Shown: positions 7,094 to 14,138 of the stretch, piece after piece
Position numbering within the stretch: position 1 is the stretch's first letter
How the letters are laid out: each line of letters starts with the position of its first letter
From: an uncultured Anaerolineae bacterium
Lineage (GTDB): Bacteria; Chloroflexota; Anaerolineae; Anaerolineales; Villigracilaceae
Direction: 5' to 3'
NCBI GenBank assembly: GCA_903854805.1
Contig: CAINXK010000498.1
Location: 1 to 15,032, forward strand
DNA: 15,032 nucleotides
The notes under the pieces: model-generated
What the model was told of the DNA's origin: nothing
Database searches by the model: none
Seen by the model: only the letters and a program-made list of their open reading frames with translations
Position numbers and translations under genes: made by a program

Positions 7094-7136
7094 GATGGCT
7101 CGGAAAATCACGCTTTCAGATTTTCCGCAAGCCATC
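7094..7136. repeat. Long imperfect hairpin (16 bp, 2-nt bulge)
   Basis: GATGGCT (7094-7100) pairs with AGCCATC (7130-7136), and CGGAAAATC (7101-7109) with GATTTTCCG (7119-7127), leaving CA as a bulge and a 9-nt loop. No T-run follows. It may be an RNA structure in a leader, a protein-binding palindrome or a REP-like element. Confidence 0.7.
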
Positions 7137-7222
7137 CAAAGCAGAATTATTCACATTCCACCGGCGGTTTTTGCAATCGAGTGCCCGGTACAGGCCAATA
7201 AAAAACGGAGGCTTTTCTGCGG

Positions 7223-7228
7223 TATACT
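7223..7228 (+). promoter_or_regulatory. Possible -10 box of the bi-domain oxidoreductase gene
   Basis: TATACT matches five of six bases of the consensus -10 box and lies 44 nt before the start codon. No -35 box is recognisable at the usual distance. The start site would be near 7235, placing the 7246-7253 arm inside the leader. Confidence 0.3.
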
Positions 7229-7272
7229 GACGCTGATCAGCTCACAAAAGCCTAAGGAAATTACAAAAAACT

Positions 7273-9444
7273 ATGAAACAAGTCCTTCAGAATATGCGTG
7301 ACGGAAAAACGACGATCACAGAAGTACCCATCCCCACCCCACAAGCCGGGCAAGCGCTGGTACAGGTGGCAGCCTCACTAGTTTCGGCCGGCACAGAACG
7401 CATGCTGGTCGAATTTGGGGAAAAATCACTGGTTGGTAAAGCCCGCTCGCGTCCAGATTTGGTAAAGCAGGTAGTCGACAAAATGCGCCGTGAGGGGCTT
7501 GTCTCCACACTTGAAGCAACTTTTAACCGTCTGGATGCACCCATGTCACTCGGCTATTCTTCTGCAGGCACGATCACTGCCATCGGAGAAGGCATGGATG
7601 GTTTCAAGATTGGCCAGCGCGTAGCCTGTTCGGGTGGCGGATACGCTGTCCACGCCGAATATAACCTGGTTCCACGCAATTTGCTGACACCACTGCCAGA
7701 CTCAGTCGATTTTGAATCTGCCGCCTTCACCACTCTGGGGGCCATTGCTCTGCATGGGTTCCGCCTGGCAGAACCCCAAGTGGGCGAACGTGTGGCTGTG
7801 ATAGGTCTCGGCTTGCTCGGTTTGTTGACGATTCAAATTGCCAATGCCGCGGGTTGTCGGGTTTTTGGCATAGATACCAACCCAGAGCGCGTACTGCTTG
7901 CCAGGCAATTCGGAATTGAAGCAGTCGCCCGCCCTGGCGCTGCAGAAACCAGCCAGGCCTTCACGGCCAATCGCGGTTTTGATTGCGTCATCATCTGCGC
8001 GGATACTCCTTCAAATGACCCGATTGAACTGGCCGGAGCGATCGCACGTGACCGGGCCAGGATCGTTGCCACCGGCGCAGTCGGACTAAGCTTTCCTCGT
8101 AAAATTTACTTTGAGAAAGAGCTGTCCTTTATCAACTCTCGTTCCTACGGTCCTGGTCGTTACGATCCGTCTTATGAAGAAAAGGGCAAAGATTATCCCA
8201 TCGGTTACGTTCGCTGGACGGAAGGCCGAAACTTTCAGACCATCGTTGAATTATTGGAAAATGGGAAACTGCAGGTTGCCCCGCTAATCAGCCAGCGGTT
8301 CCCCATCGAACAGGCCCCTGAAGCCTACGAAATCATTACTGGGAAAGTAAAAGTGCCGTTTCTAGGCGTGCTTTTATGCTATCCAGCCGAGCAAACTTCC
8401 GCTTCCACGGCTGCCTCCACTCAGACAAACAACATCATTCGTTTCCGCCAAACAACTCACAAACCTGCAGGCATTGTCCGGCTCGGTGTTTTGGGCGCAG
8501 GCTTGTTTGCGAATGCAACGCTGCTGCCAGCCATCAAAAAAATCTCGGCCATTGAACTGCTGGGCATTGCATCTGCAAGCGGGATGCACGCACAGCATTC
8601 TGCCCAAAAATTTGGTTTCGCATACGCTTGTTCTGACGATGAACAAATTCTGAATGACCCAGAGATCAACACGGTTGCGATTCTGACACGCCACGATACA
8701 CACGCCGAGCTGGTTATACGAGCATTGCAGGCCGGGAAACATGTTTTCGTTGAAAAACCGCTGGCAGTAACGGCTGATCAACTGGCGAAAATAAACGCAC
8801 AGTTGAGCCTCACGAATGAAGGCTTATTAATGGTTGGCTTCAACCGGCGTTTTGCGCCGCTTGCGCTTGAACTCTCGTCACTGCTTAAGCATCGTAGCGA
8901 GCCGATCCATGCTCATTACCGGATTAATGCTGGCTACATACCGCTCAATCACTGGACACATGATCCAGCCCAGGGCGGCGGTCGCATTATCGGTGAGGGT
9001 TGCCACTTTGTTGATTTCATCAGCTTTCTGGTTGGGTCAACTCCAGTCTCCGTTAGCGCACAGGCTTTACCAGATCAGGGCAAGTACCGTGAAGACAACG
9101 TCAGCATGACCTTCAGCTTTGCGGATGGTTCTATCGGCGTAATAGATTACCTATCCAACGGCGACAAATCCTTCGCTAAAGAGCGCGTGGAGGTCTTCTG
9201 TGGCGGACGTATCGCGGTGCTGGACGATTACCGTTCGCTCGAAACGGTGGAAAACGGTAACCGGACAATGCGAAAATCTGCCTTCAAGCAAGATAAGGGC
9301 CATTTTGGCGAGATGCAGGTTCTGGTAAATGCAATCCGCAGCGGTTCCGCTCCCATCCCATATCAGCAACTTACCAGCGTAACCATGGCCACATTCGCCG
9401 CTGTCGCATCGATCCGTGCCAATGGCGAAAAAAGATCGGTCTAA
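7273..9444 (+). CDS. Bi-domain oxidoreductase: zinc-less MDR dehydrogenase fused to Gfo/Idh/MocA dehydrogenase
   Basis: A 723-residue cytoplasmic protein with two NAD(P)-dependent modules. Residues 1-370 are an MDR (alcohol-dehydrogenase-like) domain with the cofactor loop GLGLLG (178-183) followed by D201, which favours NAD. The position that carries the catalytic zinc cysteine in true zinc dehydrogenases reads VSAGTE (37-42), so a catalytic zinc is unlikely. A low-complexity linker (about 372-398) leads to a Gfo/Idh/MocA domain with GVLGAGLFA (405-413), the EKPLA motif (494-498) and a conserved GRIIGEGCHFVDF segment with H578. The family is commonly found in polysaccharide and surface-glycan clusters; its substrate is probably a sugar or sugar nucleotide, but this is unproven. 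The start MKQVLQN is the usual family start, although AAGGA lies rather far away (14 nt). A sulfotransferase gene follows after 293 nt. Confidence 0.9.
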   Translation: MKQVLQNMRDGKTTITEVPIPTPQAGQALVQVAASLVSAGTERMLVEFGEKSLVGKARSRPDLVKQVVDKMRREGLVSTLEATFNRLDAPMSLGYSSAGTITAIGEGMDGFKIGQRVACSGGGYAVHAEYNLVPRNLLTPLPDSVDFESAAFTTLGAIALHGFRLAEPQVGERVAVIGLGLLGLLTIQIANAAGCRVFGIDTNPERVLLARQFGIEAVARPGAAETSQAFTANRGFDCVIICADTPSNDPIELAGAIARDRARIVATGAVGLSFPRKIYFEKELSFINSRSYGPGRYDPSYEEKGKDYPIGYVRWTEGRNFQTIVELLENGKLQVAPLISQRFPIEQAPEAYEIITGKVKVPFLGVLLCYPAEQTSASTAASTQTNNIIRFRQTTHKPAGIVRLGVLGAGLFANATLLPAIKKISAIELLGIASASGMHAQHSAQKFGFAYACSDDEQILNDPEINTVAILTRHDTHAELVIRALQAGKHVFVEKPLAVTADQLAKINAQLSLTNEGLLMVGFNRRFAPLALELSSLLKHRSEPIHAHYRINAGYIPLNHWTHDPAQGGGRIIGEGCHFVDFISFLVGSTPVSVSAQALPDQGKYREDNVSMTFSFADGSIGVIDYLSNGDKSFAKERVEVFCGGRIAVLDDYRSLETVENGNRTMRKSAFKQDKGHFGEMQVLVNAIRSGSAPIPYQQLTSVTMATFAAVASIRANGEKRSV

Positions 9445-9536
9445 ATCCAGTCGAGACCAAGCAGACAGAGATGGCTGCATTCAATAAAGCTGTAGTTATC
9501 CTTCTATTTCATCAGCGAGAATTTCTACTCACCAGC

Positions 9537-9586
9537 AAAAAACCGACAACGTGATCTGGCTTTTCATCAGGCGAAAAACGGTTTTT
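9537..9586 (+). terminator. Probable terminator after the bi-domain oxidoreductase gene
   Basis: AAAAACCG (9538-9545) pairs with CGGTTTTT (9579-9586) around a 33-nt loop, which itself contains a short TGAT/ATCA pairing. The stem ends in five T residues on the plus strand. The long loop makes it a weak case. Confidence 0.4.
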
Positions 9587-9657
9587 ATTTGACTGTTCAG
9601 AAACCAAAACAAGGACCTGCACCGCACCGTACCAGGCTGAAAGGTGTTCTGGTAAAA

Positions 9658-9689
9658 TGAAGCACACGCCGCTGGTGGCATGTGCTTCA
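9658..9689. repeat. Hairpin upstream of the sulfotransferase gene
   Basis: TGAAGCACA (9658-9666) pairs perfectly with TGTGCTTCA (9681-9689), and a further GCC/GGC pairing lies inside after one mismatch. Eight T residues (9709-9716) come 20 nt later, just before the AAGGA ribosome-binding site of the next gene. Another small inverted repeat (TACCAG/CTGGTA, 9630-9654) sits directly before it. The hairpin could be a terminator, an operator or part of a leader. Confidence 0.6.
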
Positions 9690-9737
9690 AGGTAGCACGC
9701 GCCAGTAATTTTTTTTATAAAAGGATCGAAAGTCGGC

Positions 9738-10961
9738 ATGACCTACAATTTCCGCCTTTTCTGGCGCATGGCAGTACGTTCGTTTTTTCAATCAAAAAAT
9801 ACTTATGGAAAGCTGACCCGCAAACGCATCACGTTTTTGTTCATCTTCTATACTGTCTGGCCAGTCTGGAGTTTATTTACCTGGTTTTGTCTTTTTCTCG
9901 ACGATTTATTTTTCCCGGCCTATAAACAACAACCCGTCGAGAAACCACTCTTCATTTTGGGGAATTTCCGCAGTGGCTCCACCTTCCTGCACCGCCTACT
10001 ATCGCGTGATTCTGCCATGTTCACCAGCTTGCGCACCTGGGATATTTTCCTGATGCCATCCATCACCCAAAGGAAGCTTTTTCGGTTCCTGGCAAAAATT
10101 GATCATATCTTCGGCAGTCCGCTGGTAAATTCACTCAAAGGCATCGACCAACGTTCGCTTGGCAAAGTTCGCATCCATAAAATCAGTCTTTTCGATCCGG
10201 AAGAAGACGAAAATATTCTGCTGCATGCCTGGTCGACGTTTTTTGTCAGTTTTCTCTTCCCCTTCCTCGACGATCTGCCCCCTTACCAATTCTTTGATGA
10301 TGCACTGCCATCCGCTGAGAAGAAACGCATCATGGGTTTTTATCGAGCCTGTATCCAGCGGCATCTTTACGCCACCGGTGGAAAACAACATTTCGTATCT
10401 AAAAGCCCGGCTTCTAGCGCAAAAATCGAAACTCTACTGGAATTCTTTCCCGATGCCCGTATCCTGTATCTGGTGCGCAACCCGTTAGATATGCTGCCTT
10501 CAACAATTTCGTGGTTGAGTTATGCCTGGCATATTTTTAGTGAGCCCGGAGAGAAATATCTCTACCGTGACCAGGTGCTGGCTCTCACCAAATATTGGTA
10601 TCATCACCCACTCAAGGTAATGGATCAAAACCCATCTCCAACAAAAATCATCCTGAATTATGATGATTTAATCCGCTGGCCAGAACAGATCATCCGCACA
10701 TTTTACGAACAATTCGGCTATTCCAAAAGCCCCGGGCTTGAGAAAATAATCCGGACCGCCATTAAAGAGACGCAAATTTACCAGAGTGACCATGTCTACC
10801 GGTACGAAGAAATGGGATTCAGCCGAGAAGAGATTATCCGAGAATTCGACGACATATTTGAACGTTTTAATTTTGACCGGCGCAACCCAGAGGCACCTGT
10901 TGAAAACAGCCAGAGAATAATGCCTATCTTTTCAGCAGAAATACCCCTGGCAGGTGATTGA
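9738..10961 (+). CDS. Membrane-anchored PAPS-dependent sulfotransferase family protein
   Basis: A 407-residue protein. Residues about 31-60 are very hydrophobic and rich in Phe/Trp, a likely membrane anchor or membrane-associated segment. The 5'-phosphosulfate loop is FILGNFRSGSTFLHRLL (72-88), the P-loop-like PAPS-binding site. The 3'-phosphate-binding block is ILYLVRNPLDMLPS (242-255), with R247 and S255 spaced by eight as in known sulfotransferases. It should transfer sulfate from PAPS to a hydroxyl or amine of a glycan, lipid or small molecule; the acceptor is unknown. The start ATG 9738 follows AAGGA at 12 nt. It is the last plus-strand gene before a strong shared terminator. Its position after a sugar-oxidoreductase-like gene hints at a glycan or glycolipid substrate, which is inference. 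No PAPS-synthesis genes are in view. Confidence 0.87.
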   Translation: MTYNFRLFWRMAVRSFFQSKNTYGKLTRKRITFLFIFYTVWPVWSLFTWFCLFLDDLFFPAYKQQPVEKPLFILGNFRSGSTFLHRLLSRDSAMFTSLRTWDIFLMPSITQRKLFRFLAKIDHIFGSPLVNSLKGIDQRSLGKVRIHKISLFDPEEDENILLHAWSTFFVSFLFPFLDDLPPYQFFDDALPSAEKKRIMGFYRACIQRHLYATGGKQHFVSKSPASSAKIETLLEFFPDARILYLVRNPLDMLPSTISWLSYAWHIFSEPGEKYLYRDQVLALTKYWYHHPLKVMDQNPSPTKIILNYDDLIRWPEQIIRTFYEQFGYSKSPGLEKIIRTAIKETQIYQSDHVYRYEEMGFSREEIIREFDDIFERFNFDRRNPEAPVENSQRIMPIFSAEIPLAGD

Positions 10962-10964
10962 AAA

Positions 10965-11006
10965 CAAAAAAGCCCGTTCCCTTTTTCAAGGAAACGGGCT
11001 TTTTTG
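10965..11006. terminator. Bidirectional intrinsic terminator between sulfotransferase and lgt
   Basis: CAAAAAAGCCCGTT (10965-10978) pairs perfectly with AACGGGCTTTTTTG (10993-11006), with CC/GG continuing inside after a bulged A. The A-run and T-run on the two sides make it work on both strands. It lies 3 nt after the sulfotransferase stop and 112 nt after the lgt stop. Confidence 0.95.
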
Positions 11007-11118
11007 TTTGTACTCACTGATCGCAGGTTCAGGTTATAACCATCACAATCATTGCCTGCAAACGAACGGAAGATGGTGATTTGCGCTCCAGGTGATTATT
11101 ATTTTGAGAAAACTCGCG

Positions 11119-12015
11119 TTAACTCTTTTTTGTTGCCTTAACTCCCACAGAAACAGGCGCGACCTGGTATTTTTCTGGCAGGGGTGGCAATGGCAGTTTC
11201 AACTTTCCATACCGGTAAGCCAGCATCACAACTCCGGTCAGGGTCATTAAAAACGTCACCACTTGCGTGGTACTGATCCAGGTGCCAGCCACCCGAGGCT
11301 GGTCAGGGCGGAAGAACTCGATCAAGAAACGCCCAACACCTGCCAGGATTAGCCAGCCAAAGAAAACTGCCCCCGGCTTGATCTGACCGACCAGGCGGCG
11401 CGAGAGGTAAAGGATTAGCCCAAAAGCCAGGAAGTTCCAGAGCATCTCGTAGGCAAAAGCCGGATGGAAACGCGTAGTTGCCAGGGGAAACTGTACCAGA
11501 TCCTGGTAGACACCAATCCGATGGGCTGCATCGATGGAAATCCCCCAAGGCAGGCTGGTCGGCTGGCCATAGAGTTCCTGATTGATAAAGTTTGCAGGAC
11601 GTGCGATTGCCTGGCCAATCAAGGTCACCGGAGCAATGGCATCCAGGAAGAGCCATATATCCATCTTATATTGGCGCAAATAGAATACCATCGCAACCGC
11701 GCCAAATAGTAAACCACCATAAAAGTGCAAACCACCTTGAGGGATATTGAGAATTTGAACAGGGTTCTGAAGGTAGTATGCATTGCCACCCAGGGTAGCG
11801 TTGACCACATACCATAAGCGCGCACCAATAATGCCTGCTGGCAAGATCCAGACCAACGCATCCCAAATCGATTCGCCATTTTCACCCTGACGGGTAACCT
11901 CGCGCCCGGCAAACCAGGCAGCAACTACCACGCCCGTCATTACAAATACACCATACCAGCGTAAAGCAAACTCAAAACTGCCAATATGGAAAGAAAATAT
12001 CACCGGATCAATCAT
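11119..12015 (-). CDS. lgt: Prolipoprotein diacylglyceryl transferase
   Basis: A 298-residue inner-membrane enzyme that transfers a diacylglyceryl group from phosphatidylglycerol to the lipobox cysteine of prolipoproteins. Several hydrophobic segments are visible. The Lgt signature aligns at R139, N142, E147 and G150 (ARPANFINQELYG), with the same spacing as the essential E. coli residues R143, N146, E151 and G154. The RWYG motif sits at 19-22, and IIGARLWYV near 62 is also typical. Two deviations are noted: A141 replaces the usual glycine of the GRxGN motif, and Y99 lies where E. coli has H103. The open frame extends to 12045, but ATG 12015 is chosen because GGAG (12022-12025) lies 6 nt before it and MIDPVIF is a typical start. 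It is convergent with the sulfotransferase gene and appears to be transcribed alone. Confidence 0.94.
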   Translation of the reverse strand: MIDPVIFSFHIGSFEFALRWYGVFVMTGVVVAAWFAGREVTRQGENGESIWDALVWILPAGIIGARLWYVVNATLGGNAYYLQNPVQILNIPQGGLHFYGGLLFGAVAMVFYLRQYKMDIWLFLDAIAPVTLIGQAIARPANFINQELYGQPTSLPWGISIDAAHRIGVYQDLVQFPLATTRFHPAFAYEMLWNFLAFGLILYLSRRLVGQIKPGAVFFGWLILAGVGRFLIEFFRPDQPRVAGTWISTTQVVTFLMTLTGVVMLAYRYGKLKLPLPPLPEKYQVAPVSVGVKATKKS

Positions 12016-12125
12016 GATCATCTCCAATTTCAACGTAATCAGCACCCCGGATAAAAAAAACGGGGCTAGAAAAAATATTAGAATGAGTCAGTAGAATTCT
12101 GCGCATACCCGCACAAAACACTCGC

Positions 12126-12160
12126 AAAGCATAATTCTCATCTATCCAGAATTATGCTTT
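12126..12160. terminator. Perfect 13-bp hairpin after the lipoyl-acyltransferase gene
   Basis: AAAGCATAATTCT (12126-12138) pairs perfectly with AGAATTATGCTTT (12148-12160) around a 9-nt loop. Read on the minus strand it follows the stop of the lipoyl-acyltransferase gene by 46 nt and precedes lgt. The trailing T-run is short (TTT), so termination may be weak, and the symmetric sequence could also be a protein-binding site for lgt control. Confidence 0.5.
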
Positions 12161-12206
12161 CCACCAGCCAGTACTCCCGCTGATGAAATATACGACACAT
12201 AAAGCG

Positions 12207-13313
12207 TTATACACTCCAGACTTTGCCCGCAGGTACAATTGCACGTTCAGGCACATCCGCCAACAGGATGGCCCCATTGCCAATGCGAGCCCCAGAACCA
12301 ATTTTGATACCAATAGCCGTTGTAACACCCATGCCAACCAGTGCTTTTTCGCCTACCTGCACCATGCCTGCCAACATGGCACCCGGAGCGATGTGCGTAA
12401 AGGACCCAATTTCACAATCATGCGAAACGATCGCGCCAGTGTTAATCATGCATTTTTCGTGAAGAACCACTGAAGACCCAACATAGGCATTGGCAAAAAC
12501 CTGGACACCATCAAAAATTTGCGCAGATGCCTCGATGGTAGCTCGTGGGTGGCAAAGTGCCGGAAATGCAAACCCGTTGCCGGCAAGCAAGTTGAATAAA
12601 CTTATTCGGACACCTATATTGATTATTCCCCCAACCCCATTCGCAGCAAATCGGATGCCTTGATCGTACAATTCTGGAAGAATCTCCCGCGTACCTAGCA
12701 CCGGAATTCCTAAAACCGAGGTGCCTTTCAGGGCTGCATTATCATCAACAATCCCGGCAATCCGGAACACGCCAATCGCCCGCGCCATTTCCATAACGGC
12801 CTTTGAATGCCCGCCAGCACCATAGATCAATATTTGTGCGTTGATCTGACGAGGTGCCGGCACATTGGACGGCACGACCAGCTGCCGGACTACCGCCTCG
12901 GTAATCAAACGATCCTTTGGCAATTTGGATAAATCAAGACCAAGCGATTTAGCCAGGTTGCGGGCAGGCTGTGTTATACGCAGTTCACCCTGGTCAAATT
13001 CGGTTGTACTGGTAGGTTGTTCAACCTGTTTCTCAGCCGGAAAATCTCGGGCTGGTAGATCAAGAGCCTCATCAGAAGTGCTTGTCAGAAACGCCAATAT
13101 ATCCCCAACCGCCAAATTATCACCTTCGACAGCCACCACCCGCAAAAAACCAGAATCTGGCGCTTCGATATCTGCAGCGGCTTTGGTCGTCTCGATCGTG
13201 AACAACAAATCACCTTTTTGAACAGGCAGCCCATTCGCAAAGTGAACTGAAACCAACCGGGCTTCCGGTTCGTTGGCATTCAATAAAGGCACAAGGATGG
13301 CAAGAGAAGTCAT
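12207..13313 (-). CDS. Lipoyl domain - subunit-binding domain - PglD/NeuD-type acyltransferase fusion
   Basis: A 368-residue protein with an uncommon domain order. Residues 5-77 form a biotinyl/lipoyl domain with the modification lysine K44 in ETTKA and the trailing EAPDSGFL block. A polar linker (78-110) leads to a short peripheral-subunit-binding-like domain (112-146; ITQPARNLAKSLGLDLSKL, then ITEAVVRQL). Residues about 160-368 are a PglD/NeuD-type sugar O/N-acyltransferase: a Rossmann-like N-terminal part with ILIYGAGGHSK (161-171), then a left-handed beta-helix of hexapeptide repeats with the probable catalytic H298 (IVSHDCEIG). PglD-type enzymes use acetyl-CoA on UDP-amino sugars; here an acyl-lipoyl donor is conceivable. 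An E1-beta gene lies upstream on the same strand, beyond one oppositely oriented gene. The ATG has AGGAAAA 2 nt upstream. Domain calls are strong; the joint function is inference. Confidence 0.88.
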   Translation of the reverse strand: MTSLAILVPLLNANEPEARLVSVHFANGLPVQKGDLLFTIETTKAAADIEAPDSGFLRVVAVEGDNLAVGDILAFLTSTSDEALDLPARDFPAEKQVEQPTSTTEFDQGELRITQPARNLAKSLGLDLSKLPKDRLITEAVVRQLVVPSNVPAPRQINAQILIYGAGGHSKAVMEMARAIGVFRIAGIVDDNAALKGTSVLGIPVLGTREILPELYDQGIRFAANGVGGIINIGVRISLFNLLAGNGFAFPALCHPRATIEASAQIFDGVQVFANAYVGSSVVLHEKCMINTGAIVSHDCEIGSFTHIAPGAMLAGMVQVGEKALVGMGVTTAIGIKIGSGARIGNGAILLADVPERAIVPAGKVWSV

Positions 13314-13338
13314 GATTTTCCTGTTTTTATTTTTGCTG

Positions 13339-13367
13339 TTGCAATTTTACTTGTTTTGAAACATAAT
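13339..13367 (+). promoter_or_regulatory. Promoter of the DUF4013 gene
   Basis: TTGCAA (13339-13344) and CATAAT (13362-13367) are separated by exactly 17 nt and lie 33 nt before the start codon. The predicted start of transcription is near 13374. The site is in the 87-nt gap divergent from the lipoyl-acyltransferase gene. Confidence 0.6.
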
Positions 13368-13400
13368 TGGCCCATCTTAATTATCAAAATGGAGGAACTT

Positions 13401-14081
13401 ATGGATTTTGGTCGCGCTTTTACATTTTCTTTTCAAGACACTGACTGGCTGAAAAAAATGGGCATCGCAGCAGTGGTATTTTTAATCCCGGTGATTGGTT
13501 CAATTGTCTTAATGGGCTGGGGCCTGGAAATCACCCGACGGGTAATTAACAATGAACCCGACATGCTGCCTGATTGGACTGATTTCAGTGGCTTTTTACA
13601 AAAAGGCTTCCAGGCATTTGTCGTCAGCCTGGCATATGCCCTGCCGATTATCTTGATCGTTATCTGCGGACAAACTGCCACAATTGGCATCGCAACTGCC
13701 ATGGGAAACAGCAATTCAAATGCAGCCGGTGGCATAGCAACCATTGTCGGGCTATGTATGACCTGTTTTATTACTATTTTGGCAATCGTCGCAGGTTTTA
13801 TTATTCCAGCTGCAACTGGTAACCTCGCTGCCAGCGGTGAACTCTCGGCCGCCTTTCGCTTCAACGAAATTTTTGGAATGGTTCGCGCTGCTCCAGGGCC
13901 TTATATCATGGTGATTTTGGGCATTGGACTTGCTAATATCATCCTGGCCCCACTCGGGTCACTCGTCTGTGGGATTGGTTTGCTCTTCGCTGTAGCCTAT
14001 ACAACCACCATCGGAAGCCACCTGACCGGACAGGCTTATAACGCAGCCAAGGCTGCGCTGACGGCTGCCCCAACCATGTAA
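13401..14081 (+). CDS. DUF4013 family integral membrane protein
   Basis: A 226-residue membrane protein of unknown function. Hydrophobic segments lie at about 20-42, 73-92, 112-138 and 167-203, the last probably two helices. The segment TRRVINNEPDMLPDWTDF (45-62), between the first two helices, is the conserved DUF4013 motif (basic residues, then LPxWxDF). A Gly/Ala-rich C-terminal tail follows. The start is placed at ATG 13401 because GGAGG (13391-13395) lies 5 nt before it; the frame is open to 13356 but that ATG overlaps the promoter spacer. It is divergent from the lipoyl-acyltransferase gene and convergent with the E1-beta gene, so it is a separate transcript placed between two genes that look functionally related. 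Confidence 0.85.
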   Translation: MDFGRAFTFSFQDTDWLKKMGIAAVVFLIPVIGSIVLMGWGLEITRRVINNEPDMLPDWTDFSGFLQKGFQAFVVSLAYALPIILIVICGQTATIGIATAMGNSNSNAAGGIATIVGLCMTCFITILAIVAGFIIPAATGNLAASGELSAAFRFNEIFGMVRAAPGPYIMVILGIGLANIILAPLGSLVCGIGLLFAVAYTTTIGSHLTGQAYNAAKAALTAAPTM

Positions 14082-14106
14082 ACCTGGCACGAATACTGTA
14101 GCAATC

Positions 14107-14137
14107 AAGCAGTGGCAGGCATGGCTTACCACTGCTT
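14107..14137. terminator. Shared hairpin between convergent DUF4013 and E1-beta genes
   Basis: AAGCAGTGG (14107-14115) pairs perfectly with CCACTGCTT (14129-14137) around a 13-nt loop. It sits 25 nt after the DUF4013 stop and directly abuts the E1-beta stop codon (14139-14141). The T-runs on both sides are interrupted, so termination strength is uncertain. Confidence 0.55.
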
Positions 14138-14138
14138 T

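Larger units (their letters stand above)
6884..7272. other. Gene-free 389-nt stretch with several hairpins
   Basis: I see no gene here. Open frames across it are interrupted by, or overlap, strong inverted repeats and have no family resemblance. It holds two overlapping alternative hairpins at 7027-7061, a long imperfect hairpin at 7094-7136, a -10-like box at 7223-7228, and an inverted repeat (7209-7216/7246-7253) just before the ribosome-binding site of the next gene. None of the stems is followed by a long T-run, so none is an obvious terminator for the rhodanese gene. Confidence 0.6.

Noticed and set aside
6982..7230. An 82-codon plus-strand frame in the gap after the rhodanese gene
   Set aside because: It runs through two strong inverted repeats, has no ribosome-binding site and no recognisable domain.
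9512..9739. A 75-codon minus-strand frame upstream of the sulfotransferase
   Set aside because: It overlaps the sulfotransferase start and the hairpins, has no clear ribosome-binding site and no family resemblance.
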